A stretch of DNA of 47,323 nt from CAZDHT01 sp964505325. GTDB lineage: Bacteria > Planctomycetota > PUPC01. Shown in pieces: positions 34,505 through 40,951 of the stretch. Each line of letters begins with the position of its first letter. Within the stretch, counting starts at the first letter, position 1. The notes beneath the pieces were generated by a model. The model had not been told where the DNA came from and made no database searches. It saw nothing but the letters and a program-made list of their open reading frames with translations. The position numbers and the translations under genes were made by a program. The DNA lies in the NCBI GenBank assembly GCA_964505325.1, contig CAZDHT010000008.1, positions 1-47,323 on the forward strand. Direction: 5' to 3'.

Positions 34505-34793
34505 TGCCAATGACCAGGTTGTATAAGAACCCGCAGACCGGTTACACCACTTCCGACCCGAGATCAAGGAGGATCGCGACGAAAGAGAGACCGACAAGAT
34601 TGGTGCGGCCTGGATGCTGTCGGAAGTCAAGCTGTACAAGGCTGACAAACCGGCGGAAACGCTCGCCGAGTTCAAGGTCGAGTCTTCCTCCGGAGGGCGA
34701 GGTGGGCTGCTTGCCGCAGGCGATTTCACGACCACCAATCTCATCGATCTCGCCAGGTCGATCGTGAAGTTCCTGGATCAGTACGCGCGGTGA
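34505..34793 (+). pseudogene. Frameshifted remnant of a small unknown protein
   Basis: Between the LolA-like and DUF3261-like genes, two frames look like pieces of one protein. In the first (from ATG 34504 or 34510) the sequence reads TRLYKNPQTGYTTSDP; a one-base shift near 34560 then gives EIKEDRDERETDKIGAAWML and continues as an amphipathic sequence ending FTTTNLIDLARSIVKFLDQY at the TGA at 34791-34793. The second frame has no start codon before ATG 34614 and a TAA at 34524. I infer a decayed gene; a 59-residue product from ATG 34614 is the alternative. The family is not recognised. Confidence 0.4.
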
Positions 34794-34849
34794 CGGGTTG
34801 ATCATCCCGGGGGCGCCCGGCGGCTGCCCACGGCCCGAGGCGTCGGCGC

Positions 34850-35572
34850 ATGACAACAGCGAATACCTCCCGCTTCCTTGTTCTCGCGATGCTCTTGACC
34901 ATGGCTGCGCCGGGCTGCGTGTCGGCGCCGCATGTGCCGGGCACGCCGCTCGAGAACGCCGCCTTGGCTCAAGAGCTGCGGCGGTCGTTGGACGCGATGT
35001 ATCCGCCCGGGTTCCGTGCCGTTCACCGGGCGCTCCTGTCGGTGCGGGGCCGCGAGTTCACCATGATGGGCTACGTCCTCGTCCGGCGACCGGGCGACGT
35101 CCGGTTGCTGGCCACCGGCGACATGGCGGTGACCATGTTTGAGGTGGTGCGGCGTTCGGACGGCAGCCGGAGCATTCTGCGAACGGTGCCGGGGTTCCGG
35201 GCCTCGTGGATTCGCGAGGGTGCGGCGCGGGACGCGGCGGCGATCTACTGCGTGCGGCCATCGCCGGCGGCGAGCTTGGCGCAGTTCGGCCCGGACGTTG
35301 TCGGTTTCACCGAGCGCTTGCGCGGCGGGACGTACCGTGAGTTTCATTTCGACGCCACGACGCGGCGCCTGACCCGCTACCTGGAGGCGCGGCGCGGACA
35401 CCGCCGCTACGAGATCGCGTTCTCGGATGAGGCCCCCTTTCCGCGCTGGCCGCGGCCGGTGCCGCGGAAGATCGACGTCATCGACCGCGTTCGGAACTAC
35501 CGACTGAACATCCGGGTGGTCGAGCTCCGCCCGGTTTCGCCCACGGACGCGTCGTTCGCAACGGAGCCCTGA
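34850..35572 (+). CDS. DUF3261-like outer-membrane lipoprotein (ApeN-like)
   Basis: A 240-residue lipoprotein: hydrophobic segment FLVLAMLLTMAAPGC with the lipobox Cys at about residue 23. The body (HRALLSVRGREFTMMGYVLV, LLATGDMAVTMFEVVRR) resembles DUF3261 proteins of Ape-type clusters, which are small lipoproteins with LolB-like strands. It probably takes the product from the LolA-like carrier into the outer membrane. Similarity was judged by pattern and position only. It is three bases upstream of the last gene of the locus. Confidence 0.65.
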   Translation: MTTANTSRFLVLAMLLTMAAPGCVSAPHVPGTPLENAALAQELRRSLDAMYPPGFRAVHRALLSVRGREFTMMGYVLVRRPGDVRLLATGDMAVTMFEVVRRSDGSRSILRTVPGFRASWIREGAARDAAAIYCVRPSPAASLAQFGPDVVGFTERLRGGTYREFHFDATTRRLTRYLEARRGHRRYEIAFSDEAPFPRWPRPVPRKIDVIDRVRNYRLNIRVVELRPVSPTDASFATEP

Positions 35573-35574
35573 CC

Positions 35575-35964
35575 GTGCGACGAGACATCGCAGACGCGTT
35601 GGTTTCTCTTGAAGCCGGCGCCGAGCCGGGCAGCGTGGCCGCTGTGTTCCGCTTCGACCCGGCGCGGCCCGTCTTCCAGGGGCACTTCCCCGGTCGGCCG
35701 CTGCTCCCCGGAGTGTTCGAGATCGAGATGGTGAGGTACGCTGTGGAGCGCCGGACGGGAAAGCGCTATGATGTCTCTCGGGTCGACAAGGCGAAGTTCA
35801 CCGGAGAGATTAAGCCGGGGGACGTGGTCGCCGTAGCCGCTGCGGTGGAGGAGACCGGGGAAGGTATCTGCGTGAAGGCGCGTCTGCGCGTGGGCGAGAC
35901 CCCGAAGGCGACGCTCTCCATTGTGCTGGACCCGGCCGAAGCAGAGGGCCAAGGCGGGAGGTGA
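35575..35964 (+). CDS. Hotdog 3-hydroxyacyl-ACP dehydratase, FabZ/ApeI-like
   Basis: A 129-residue hotdog protein from GTG 35575 with the diagnostic block VFQGHFPGRPLLPGVFEIEM; His37 is catalytic and the Glu of EIEM is the acid partner. VDKAKFTGEIKPGD is the second FabZ/FabA signature. Ape-type clusters also encode two different dehydratases. It should act with the ketoreductase at 12589 to build conjugated double bonds. It is the last gene of the locus; no U-tract terminator follows, only a hairpin-rich repeat. Confidence 0.87.
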   Translation: MRRDIADALVSLEAGAEPGSVAAVFRFDPARPVFQGHFPGRPLLPGVFEIEMVRYAVERRTGKRYDVSRVDKAKFTGEIKPGDVVAVAAAVEETGEGICVKARLRVGETPKATLSIVLDPAEAEGQGGR

Positions 35965-36010
35965 CGCGGCAGCGTTCTCGGAGTGGGTTAAGGGCCTTTG
36001 ACATAACCCT

Positions 36011-36106
36011 GGTGGGGCAGGCATCCGCCTTCGCGAGAGGGACATAGCCGCTTCGGCGGAGTCCCTTCTTGCCTGCCCGGTGGCGGACAAGAGTGTCCGC
36101 CCCACC
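36011..36106. repeat. Paired-hairpin intergenic repeat
   Basis: GGGCAGGCA (36015-36023) pairs with TGCCTGCCC (36070-36078), with a nested AGGGAC/GTCCCT stem, and a second hairpin follows immediately (GGCGGAC around 36082-36088 with GTCCGCC at 36095-36101). The outer GGTGGGGC and GCCCCACC ends are also complementary. This looks like a dispersed palindromic repeat. It may also end transcription of the long locus, although it lacks a U-run. No gene is seen in 35965-36168. Confidence 0.65.
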
Positions 36107-36168
36107 GTTCCGTTGGAGTTCCTGAGTCTCGGTAGGCTCTGCAAGAGCCCTGGAAGGGAGGAAGTGTT

Positions 36169-36675
36169 ATGCGGACCATTGTGTTGTTGTTGATGGTGGC
36201 AGTTGCCGTGGCGGGTGTGGTCGGTTGCGGCGGGCCGCAGGTGACGGAGGCCATTGCCGCCGAACGGCAGAAGCAGTATCGGCGCATCGCCATTGTGTGC
36301 GCTCCGGCACAAGGCGCGGACCCCGCTCACGCGAAGATGATCCTGGACGAAGTGGGCAAGCGGCTCCCCGCGCGCCTCGGCTGGCTCGACGCCGCCGACT
36401 GTCTTCCGGGCGTTGCGGTGGACGTCTCGAAGGACCCGCCGCAGCCTGTCCTGGGCGCAAAGGCCAAGGACTATGACGCCGTCGTCTGCCTGGTCTACGA
36501 GTACGGCGGCGGTCACACGATCCTGAACATGTACGTGGTCAACGCCAAGACCGGCGCACAAGTCTGGCACCACAAGCTCGACACCGCGGACCCCAACGTC
36601 CAGGCGCGGCTGCTCAGGCACGCGCTGTGGACGCCGACCATCATCAAGCTGCGCTTCTACGGCAAGAAGAAGTAG
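36169..36675 (+). CDS. Small lipoprotein of unknown function
   Basis: A 168-residue protein with a lipoprotein signal peptide (LLLMVAVAVAGVVGC, lipobox Cys near residue 20). The mature part alternates strands and helices (RIAIVCAPA, YDAVVCLVYEYGGGHTILNMYVVNAKTGAQVW), like small periplasmic proteins that sense or bind cell-wall material, but I recognise no family. GGGAGGAA precedes ATG 36169. It is isolated by a repeat on one side and a decayed region on the other. Confidence 0.65.
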   Translation: MRTIVLLLMVAVAVAGVVGCGGPQVTEAIAAERQKQYRRIAIVCAPAQGADPAHAKMILDEVGKRLPARLGWLDAADCLPGVAVDVSKDPPQPVLGAKAKDYDAVVCLVYEYGGGHTILNMYVVNAKTGAQVWHHKLDTADPNVQARLLRHALWTPTIIKLRFYGKKK

Positions 36676-36778
36676 GCACATGCGCCGGCCCGGCCGCCGA
36701 CTGCAACCGAGCAGCAAATGGGGTGACGGGCATATCATACAACCTTTTATATTCGTCCCCTCGGAGCAGTTTCATAGG

Positions 36779-36977
36779 ATGCCTGGCACCTTATTCGCCT
36801 TGCTCGAGAAAGCGCTCGCCCGCGTTCTGCAGCCCCGCAAACGCGGCCGCAAGCCGTTGCGGCTGCCGTCACTTCTTTGTCGTGTACACTCGCGCTCTTG
36901 GCGAACGCATCGTGCGGAGACGGGAGTGCCGCAACTGCGGCAAGCGTATTATCACCTGGGAAACGGTCGTTGGTTGA
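36779..36977 (+). pseudogene. Frameshifted NrdR-like zinc-ribbon remnant
   Basis: Starting at ATG 36779 one frame encodes a helical N-terminus ending PRKRGRKPLR; the reading then continues in another frame as CGCRHFFVVYTRALGERIV and RRRECRNCGKRIITWE, ending at TGA 36975-36977. The latter matches the CxxC zinc-ribbon pattern of NrdR N-termini and small stand-alone ribbon proteins. The first CxxC is incomplete. Loss of about 13-14 bases between two TGCGG copies near 36855 would explain both defects. That reconstruction is inference. Confidence 0.4.
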
Positions 36978-37172
36978 GACTCTGTGCTGGCCGGCATGTT
37001 GTCTTCCGGCAACGCCGCAACGCCGAAAACCGCAGAACTGATGCGTTTCGACAACGTGTCCCTACTCGAATTCATGAAGTGCGCCCGGATATGCCTGGTC
37101 ATGAGTGCCATAATGGCTTGCTCAACAACCGCTTGCGGCTTCGCCCAAAACGTGCTCAGAATACCCTCCCCC
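36978..37172. other. Interval without a convincing gene
   Basis: An open frame of 99 codons covers 36984-37283, but it has no ribosome site, no recognisable domain and runs through the sigma-54 promoter. I see nothing else assignable here. Confidence 0.4.
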
Positions 37173-37175
37173 CGT

Positions 37176-37191
37176 TGGCACGCCATTTGCT
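37176..37191 (+). promoter_or_regulatory. Sigma-54 (RpoN) promoter
   Basis: TGGCACG (37176-37182), four bases, then TTGCT (37187-37191) matches the sigma-54 consensus TGGCACG-N4-TTGCW without a mismatch, with GG and GC at the required spacing. Transcription would begin near 37202 and leave a leader of about 375 bases before the PEP-CTERM gene at 37577. PEP-CTERM genes in other bacteria are known to be controlled by RpoN with the PrsK/PrsR two-component system, so this link is reasonable. No activator gene is in the window. Confidence 0.7.
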
Positions 37192-37201
37192 GTGCAGCTT
37201 G

Positions 37202-37576
37202 CGCGACAATAAGAGGCGGTGGCGACGGACGCCACTCAGACACGCAACCGGGAGTCCGTCATCCGCCTCGGCGAACAGAATAGTAGGTCGGCGCGCCGTG
37301 CGCGCCGGTGGTCTTGCACGTAGGCAAGGCATCGGTGCGGGGCGTGGACCGGGTCCGGCGGATAGCGTCTGACCGCGCTATCGGCCCGCAGATGGACAAC
37401 GGTGTCGTGGGCCGTCTCAGTGATGGCTCACCGCGCCGAGAGAGTAGGTACAGGCTGCGCTGTGCGCGTTCCGTGTGGGTACGCCCGCGCGTGCCACGCC
37501 GTCCGCGTGAGGCGGCGCGTGCGCGCCGAAAGTGCATTTTGTGATCGGAAGGTGAACCCTTTTCAGGAGGCGGAAG
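37202..37576 (+). other. Long untranslated leader of the PEP-CTERM gene
   Basis: About 375 bases lie between the predicted sigma-54 start and ATG 37577. They contain short GC-rich palindromes (for example GGCGCGCC near 37290 and GCGCGCC near 37520) and end with AGGAGG before the start codon. I see no known riboswitch or coding sequence. Confidence 0.35.
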
Positions 37577-38620
37577 ATGGATGCGAGAATGAGGGCGGTG
37601 GGGCGGTTGATGGTCGTTTCGTTGGCAGCGATGGCGCTGCTCGCGGGCACGGCGACGGCCGGCATCACCATCTCGACGGTGCCAGTAGGCAATCCGGGCA
37701 ACGTCGACGACACCTACGGCTACGGCGGCGTGGCATACACCTACCGCATCGGCAAGACCGAGATCACGGCGGGCCAGTACACCGCGTTCCTGAACGCCGT
37801 GGCGGCGACGGACGCCTACGGCCTCTACAACTCGGGCATGTGGTCGGACACCTACGGCTGCAAGATTCAGCAGAGCGGTTCGCCGGGCACCTACACCTAC
37901 AGCGTGGCAGGCGACCGGGCTGATCGCCCTGTGAACTTCGTCTGCTGGGGCGACGCGGCGCGCTTCGCCAACTGGCTCCACAACGGCCAGCCGACCGGCG
38001 CCCAGGACCTGACCACCACCGAGGACGGCTCGTACTACCTGAACGGCGCGACGACGCATCCGGAGCTTCAGGCCATCACACGCAAGGCGGACGCCACGTG
38101 GGCCATTTCCAGTGAGGACGAGTGGTACAAGGCGGCGTATCACAAGAACGACGGCGTAACAGGCAACTACTGGGATTACCCCACGGGCAGCGACACCGTG
38201 CCCACGGCCGAGGCACCGCCGGGCACGGACCTGACCAACGGTTCGGCCAATTACTACAGCGGCGGCTACCTGGACCCGACGTACTGGACGACGCCATGCG
38301 GTGCCTACACGGCCAAGCCGTCGGACAGCCCCTACGGCACGTATGACCAGGCCGGCAACCTGTGGGAATGGACCGAGGCGATCATCGGCACCTCGGGCGA
38401 GTACCGCAGCATGCGTGGCGCGTCGTTCTGGGACGACGACCAGTGGATGCTCGCGCAGTCTCGAACTTACGGCAACCCGACGAGTGATTACTACCTCCTG
38501 GGTTTTCGCGTCGTCGACCTCTCCGCCGAGGCCTCGCCCGTCCCCGAGCCGGGTTCGCTCGTGCTGCTTGGGTTGGGCTTGACGGGTACGCTGGTGAGAC
38601 GCAAGGGGCCTCGTCGGTAG
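37577..38620 (+). CDS. Formylglycine-generating-enzyme-fold protein with PEP-CTERM tail
   Basis: A 347-residue exported protein. Signal peptide about 1-28 (VVSLAAMALLAGTATA), then an FGE-sulfatase/C-type-lectin-like domain: YRIGKTEITAGQYTAFLNAV, RPVNFVCWGDAARFANWLHN, WAISSEDEWYKAAYH and AGNLWEWTEAI. It closes with RSMRGASFW and GFRVV (about 279-313), followed by the sorting tail PVPEPGSLVLLGLG, a hydrophobic helix and Arg-rich end. PEP-CTERM tails direct proteins to exosortase. The MRGxSFW...GFRV section is where retroelement target proteins of this fold vary, and an Avd-like gene follows. AGGAGG precedes ATG 37577. It is probably a ligand-binding surface protein rather than a sulfatase activator. 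Confidence 0.85.
   Translation: MDARMRAVGRLMVVSLAAMALLAGTATAGITISTVPVGNPGNVDDTYGYGGVAYTYRIGKTEITAGQYTAFLNAVAATDAYGLYNSGMWSDTYGCKIQQSGSPGTYTYSVAGDRADRPVNFVCWGDAARFANWLHNGQPTGAQDLTTTEDGSYYLNGATTHPELQAITRKADATWAISSEDEWYKAAYHKNDGVTGNYWDYPTGSDTVPTAEAPPGTDLTNGSANYYSGGYLDPTYWTTPCGAYTAKPSDSPYGTYDQAGNLWEWTEAIIGTSGEYRSMRGASFWDDDQWMLAQSRTYGNPTSDYYLLGFRVVDLSAEASPVPEPGSLVLLGLGLTGTLVRRKGPRR
38405..38520 (+). other. Candidate diversity-generating variable region
   Basis: This section encodes residues of about 277-314. It has many NNC codons where an AAC template would be mutagenised (TTC, GAC three times in a row, TAC, TAC, CTC), and it ends in the invariant GFRV. This is the position of the variable repeat in FGE-fold targets. 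No matching adenine-rich template repeat was found in the window, so the assignment rests on fold, position and the neighbouring Avd-like gene. Confidence 0.45.
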
Positions 38621-38650
38621 CCCTTTGCTCTTTGTCCCTTTTACCCTTCA

Positions 38651-38679
38651 ATCGCCCGCCGGAGGCGGGCGATTTTTTT
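38651..38679 (+). terminator. Intrinsic terminator after the PEP-CTERM gene
   Basis: A perfect 10-bp GC-rich stem (38651-38660 with 38664-38673), a three-base loop and a run of Ts to 38679. It lies 31 bases after the PEP-CTERM stop codon and ends only five bases before the ATG of the Avd-like gene, so that gene would rely on read-through or another signal. Confidence 0.9.
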
Positions 38680-38684
38680 GGAAA

Positions 38685-39056
38685 ATGGCACGACGCCCAA
38701 GGCAACAACCCGGCGAGCCGCCGGTCGTTCTCGTGAAGTGGTACGATGCGACGAAGTGGCTGCTCGAGCGCGTCGACAGCTTTCCGAAGAACCAGCGCTT
38801 CATCTTCGGGCAGCGAATGGCCGACCGGGCGCTGAACATCCTTGAAGTGCTGGTAGAGGCGGCGTACAGCCGCAGCAAGGCCGGCCTGCCGGTGAAGGCC
38901 AACCGCGACATCGAGGTGACGCAGTGGCTGGTGCGCATGGCGACCGACCGGAAACTGCTGACCGGGCGCCGGTACGAGCACTGCTGCGCACTGGCTGGCG
39001 GGCCGCGGGCGGTGCACCGGGTCAAGCATCTCTCTGAGCAAGTGTGCTTGATGTGA
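38685..39056 (+). CDS. avd: Avd-like four-helix protein of a diversity-generating retroelement
   Basis: A 123-residue helical, basic protein. KWYDATKWLLERVDSFPKNQ, RFIFGQRMADRALNILEVLV and RMATDRKLLTGRRYEH are the characteristic blocks of the Avd accessory protein, which forms a barrel that binds the reverse transcriptase and template RNA. The usual C-terminal GRxxGGWxK segment is degenerate here (GPRAVHRVKH), so function is uncertain. In typical retroelements the order is target, avd, template repeat, reverse transcriptase; target and avd are here, but the following 1.9 kb has no reverse transcriptase. It may act with a reverse transcriptase elsewhere, or be a relic. The general S23/IVS four-helix family is a less likely alternative. 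Confidence 0.75.
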   Translation: MARRPRQQPGEPPVVLVKWYDATKWLLERVDSFPKNQRFIFGQRMADRALNILEVLVEAAYSRSKAGLPVKANRDIEVTQWLVRMATDRKLLTGRRYEHCCALAGGPRAVHRVKHLSEQVCLM

Positions 39057-39301
39057 GACCTGGCGCTGGCAGCAAGGGCGGCTTTGCGGGGCAAACGCTG
39101 GCGCCTTCCGGGCGCCTGGTTCTTCGGCGAGATGGAGCGGTGTCCGGGGGAGGGTACATCATACTAATTTCCTTGGCACGGGGGGGATGAGTGTATGGTC
39201 ATAGCCTGTCGGCAAACGGTGCCGGCCTCTGCGTTCTCTGCGGTAACTGGCCGATCCGGGGCAATCCCGTCGAGGAACCTCAGGAAAAATCGGCGGGCCG
39301 C

Positions 39302-39330
39302 TTGACAACCATTGCTGCGTGTGGTATAAT
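39302..39330 (+). promoter_or_regulatory. Perfect consensus sigma-70 promoter
   Basis: TTGACA (39302-39307), 17 bases, TATAAT (39325-39330): an exact consensus match at ideal spacing, and TGTGG just before the -10 box. No gene starts soon after it. Transcription is predicted to start near 39337, at the base of a stable hairpin. Confidence 0.75.
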
Positions 39331-39336
39331 ACCAAT

Positions 39337-39411
39337 AGAGCGATGGATTGCACAGAATTGTGCAGCCATCGCTCGCCGCTCTTATGGGCGGATGTGTGGA
39401 AAAGTTTTTTT
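39337..39411 (+). ncRNA. Candidate small structured RNA
   Basis: Directly after the consensus promoter, GAGCGATGG (39338-39346) pairs with CCATCGCTC (39366-39374), with an inner TGCACA/TGTGCA stem and a GAAT loop. A second stem (39376-39381 with 39386-39391, loop TTAT) follows, then a run of seven or more Ts at about 39404-39411. The U-run is some 12 bases after the second stem, so termination may be weak. No family is recognised; an RNA of roughly 75 bases is the simplest reading. Confidence 0.45.
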
Positions 39412-40203
39412 GCGAAACAAAGCCCTTTTGGCATTAGCTCCTGGGGGACAGGAGGTTACGGCAGATTTTGCGAGTCTGCCCGCCGTGTGGCGGCCGGACC
39501 TGAGGCCCCAAAGGGCGGAAGGCGGGGCCTGTTCTCGTACGCCTGCGGCTGACCCGCGAAAGCCGGTGAACGGGCTTCTTCGGGCGGTAAAGTGGGGATG
39601 ATCCAGGCGAAATGACCTTGCCGTCCCAGGGCGATTCCGATATTCTGTGCGAAGGCCCCGAGAATCAAGGCGCCGAGAATGAAGGCACCGGGAATGCGGG
39701 TGCAGGTAAGGAGCGAAGGATGCGGAGTTTCGACCCGAAAGAGAGGGTCAAGGCGCTTCTGGCGCGGAGGGATTTCGGCGCGGCCCATGCAGGCGGAAGC
39801 CCCTGACCGCCCTAACGGGCCGCTACACCCGCGTGGCCCGGAGGGCAGTCGGACTCCTGCCTGCCCGCTCTTCCGGAGCCCTGGGTGGAGACGCCTCAAC
39901 TCCAGTGGAGTCAGCCCATATACGGACGGACGCCAGCCGGCTGAGGGCATCTCCGCTCGTCCAAACCAAAATCCAAGGGGGTTTAGAGCAATTGCCGTGC
40001 CAGGCCTGGCGTGCGAACGGTAAGACCTCCGGGGCGGGGGGGGACAACAGCTTACCGACCAGTTACTTACGCCGAGACGGGTCTGTCGTTTTTTCTGCAC
40101 CGTGGCCCGTGCACACGCCTGAGCGTGTTGCAGAAGATCGACAGTCAGACTGCGAACAGTAGTGCCCAGTCCTCATAAGCGCTGAGCTGAACAAGACATG
40201 CGT

Positions 40204-40227
40204 CCGTGTTGCGTGGAAGCAACACGG
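40204..40227. repeat. Perfect 9-bp hairpin
   Basis: CCGTGTTGC (40204-40212) and GCAACACGG (40219-40227) are exact complements around a six-base loop. No U-run follows. It could be part of a repeat or a terminator-like relic in the gene-poor interval. Confidence 0.5.
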
Positions 40228-40951
40228 ATTGCGGGCATGCTGCCGTGGGGCAACGGTTTGGCCGCTCTCACGCGACCGGGGAAGATGGCGCCTGACGAGG
40301 GCGCTCGGCACGGGCGTCCCCGAAGGCACCGTCTGGCCGGCCTGAGCCTGGGTCCCGCCGCCGCTTTTGCTCCATTAGCTCAGACTTGATCGCGGTGATG
40401 ATGGTGTGGGGGCTTGCGACGTTTGCAGCCGATGCAAGGCTCGGTGCCTATTTCACAGATCGGTGCCTTTGCCTCGCGATTGGACGACGACCCCGAGCAA
40501 GACGCCCGCGTACGGTACAGCAATTCCCCCGCCTGCAACGTTGTGGATACTCCGCGCGCGGCGTGGGGTTCATCGCATGTTTGGAGCCCCTCTTGGATCG
40601 CCTTTCCGCAGGGTTCTGGGGTCGCCAACCGCGCCCCTACCTTGTGCTTACACCATTGCGCGAAAGGCTCAACCAGAGCAAAGCTTGACTCCTGCATACG
40701 GGAGTGATACAGTCCTGCTCGCGTCTGGGCGTGCCGTTCAACCTGGCAGGGCGGTTATGCCCGTCCCGGACCGGGTCAAGTTGATGGACGGCGTCCGCGT
40801 TCCCCGGCCTCGAGGACCCGAATCACAGTAGGACACTTTGCGACTTGAGCACTGCCGCGCTGATCTGTTCCCAAGGAGTAACTCTCGCGCCGAACAGCAT
40901 TGATGGTGTTCCCGGAACTCCCCTCGATCCCGTCCCTTGGGGGAACCCTCG

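Larger units (their letters stand above)
39057..40951. other. Gene-poor, probably decayed interval
   Basis: No open frame in these 1.9 kb shows a recognisable domain, a good ribosome site and a plausible composition together. The longest frames (39191-39601 plus, 39456-40100 minus, 40063-40329 minus, 40380-40697 minus, 40386-40688 plus) conflict with each other. The interval contains a perfect promoter with a hairpin (39302-39411), a repetitive stretch near 39650-39710 and a hairpin at 40204-40227. The expected retroelement template repeat and reverse transcriptase were looked for and not found. Confidence 0.6.

Noticed and set aside
249..35964. Calling the locus a ladderane or aryl-polyene cluster outright
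   Set aside because: The gene set overlaps with both but matches neither completely; no ammonia lyase is present and ladderane genes are not proven.
36984..37283. Plus-strand frame of 99 codons
   Set aside because: It spans the sigma-54 promoter, lacks a ribosome site and has no domain.
39456..40100. Minus-strand frame with GAFILGALILGAF repeats
   Set aside because: The repetitive peptide comes from a short repeated DNA stretch; there is no ribosome site or domain.
40365..40440. tRNA-like sequence with CATTAGCTCAG
   Set aside because: Only a D-arm-like start is present; there is no acceptor pairing or T-loop.
40380..40697. Minus-strand frame of 105 codons
   Set aside because: It overlaps competing frames on the other strand, and nothing in it is recognisable; evidence is too weak to call a gene.
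39057..40951. Reverse transcriptase or template repeat of the retroelement
   Set aside because: No frame shows reverse transcriptase motifs, and no near-copy of the 38405-38520 segment was found by eye on either strand.
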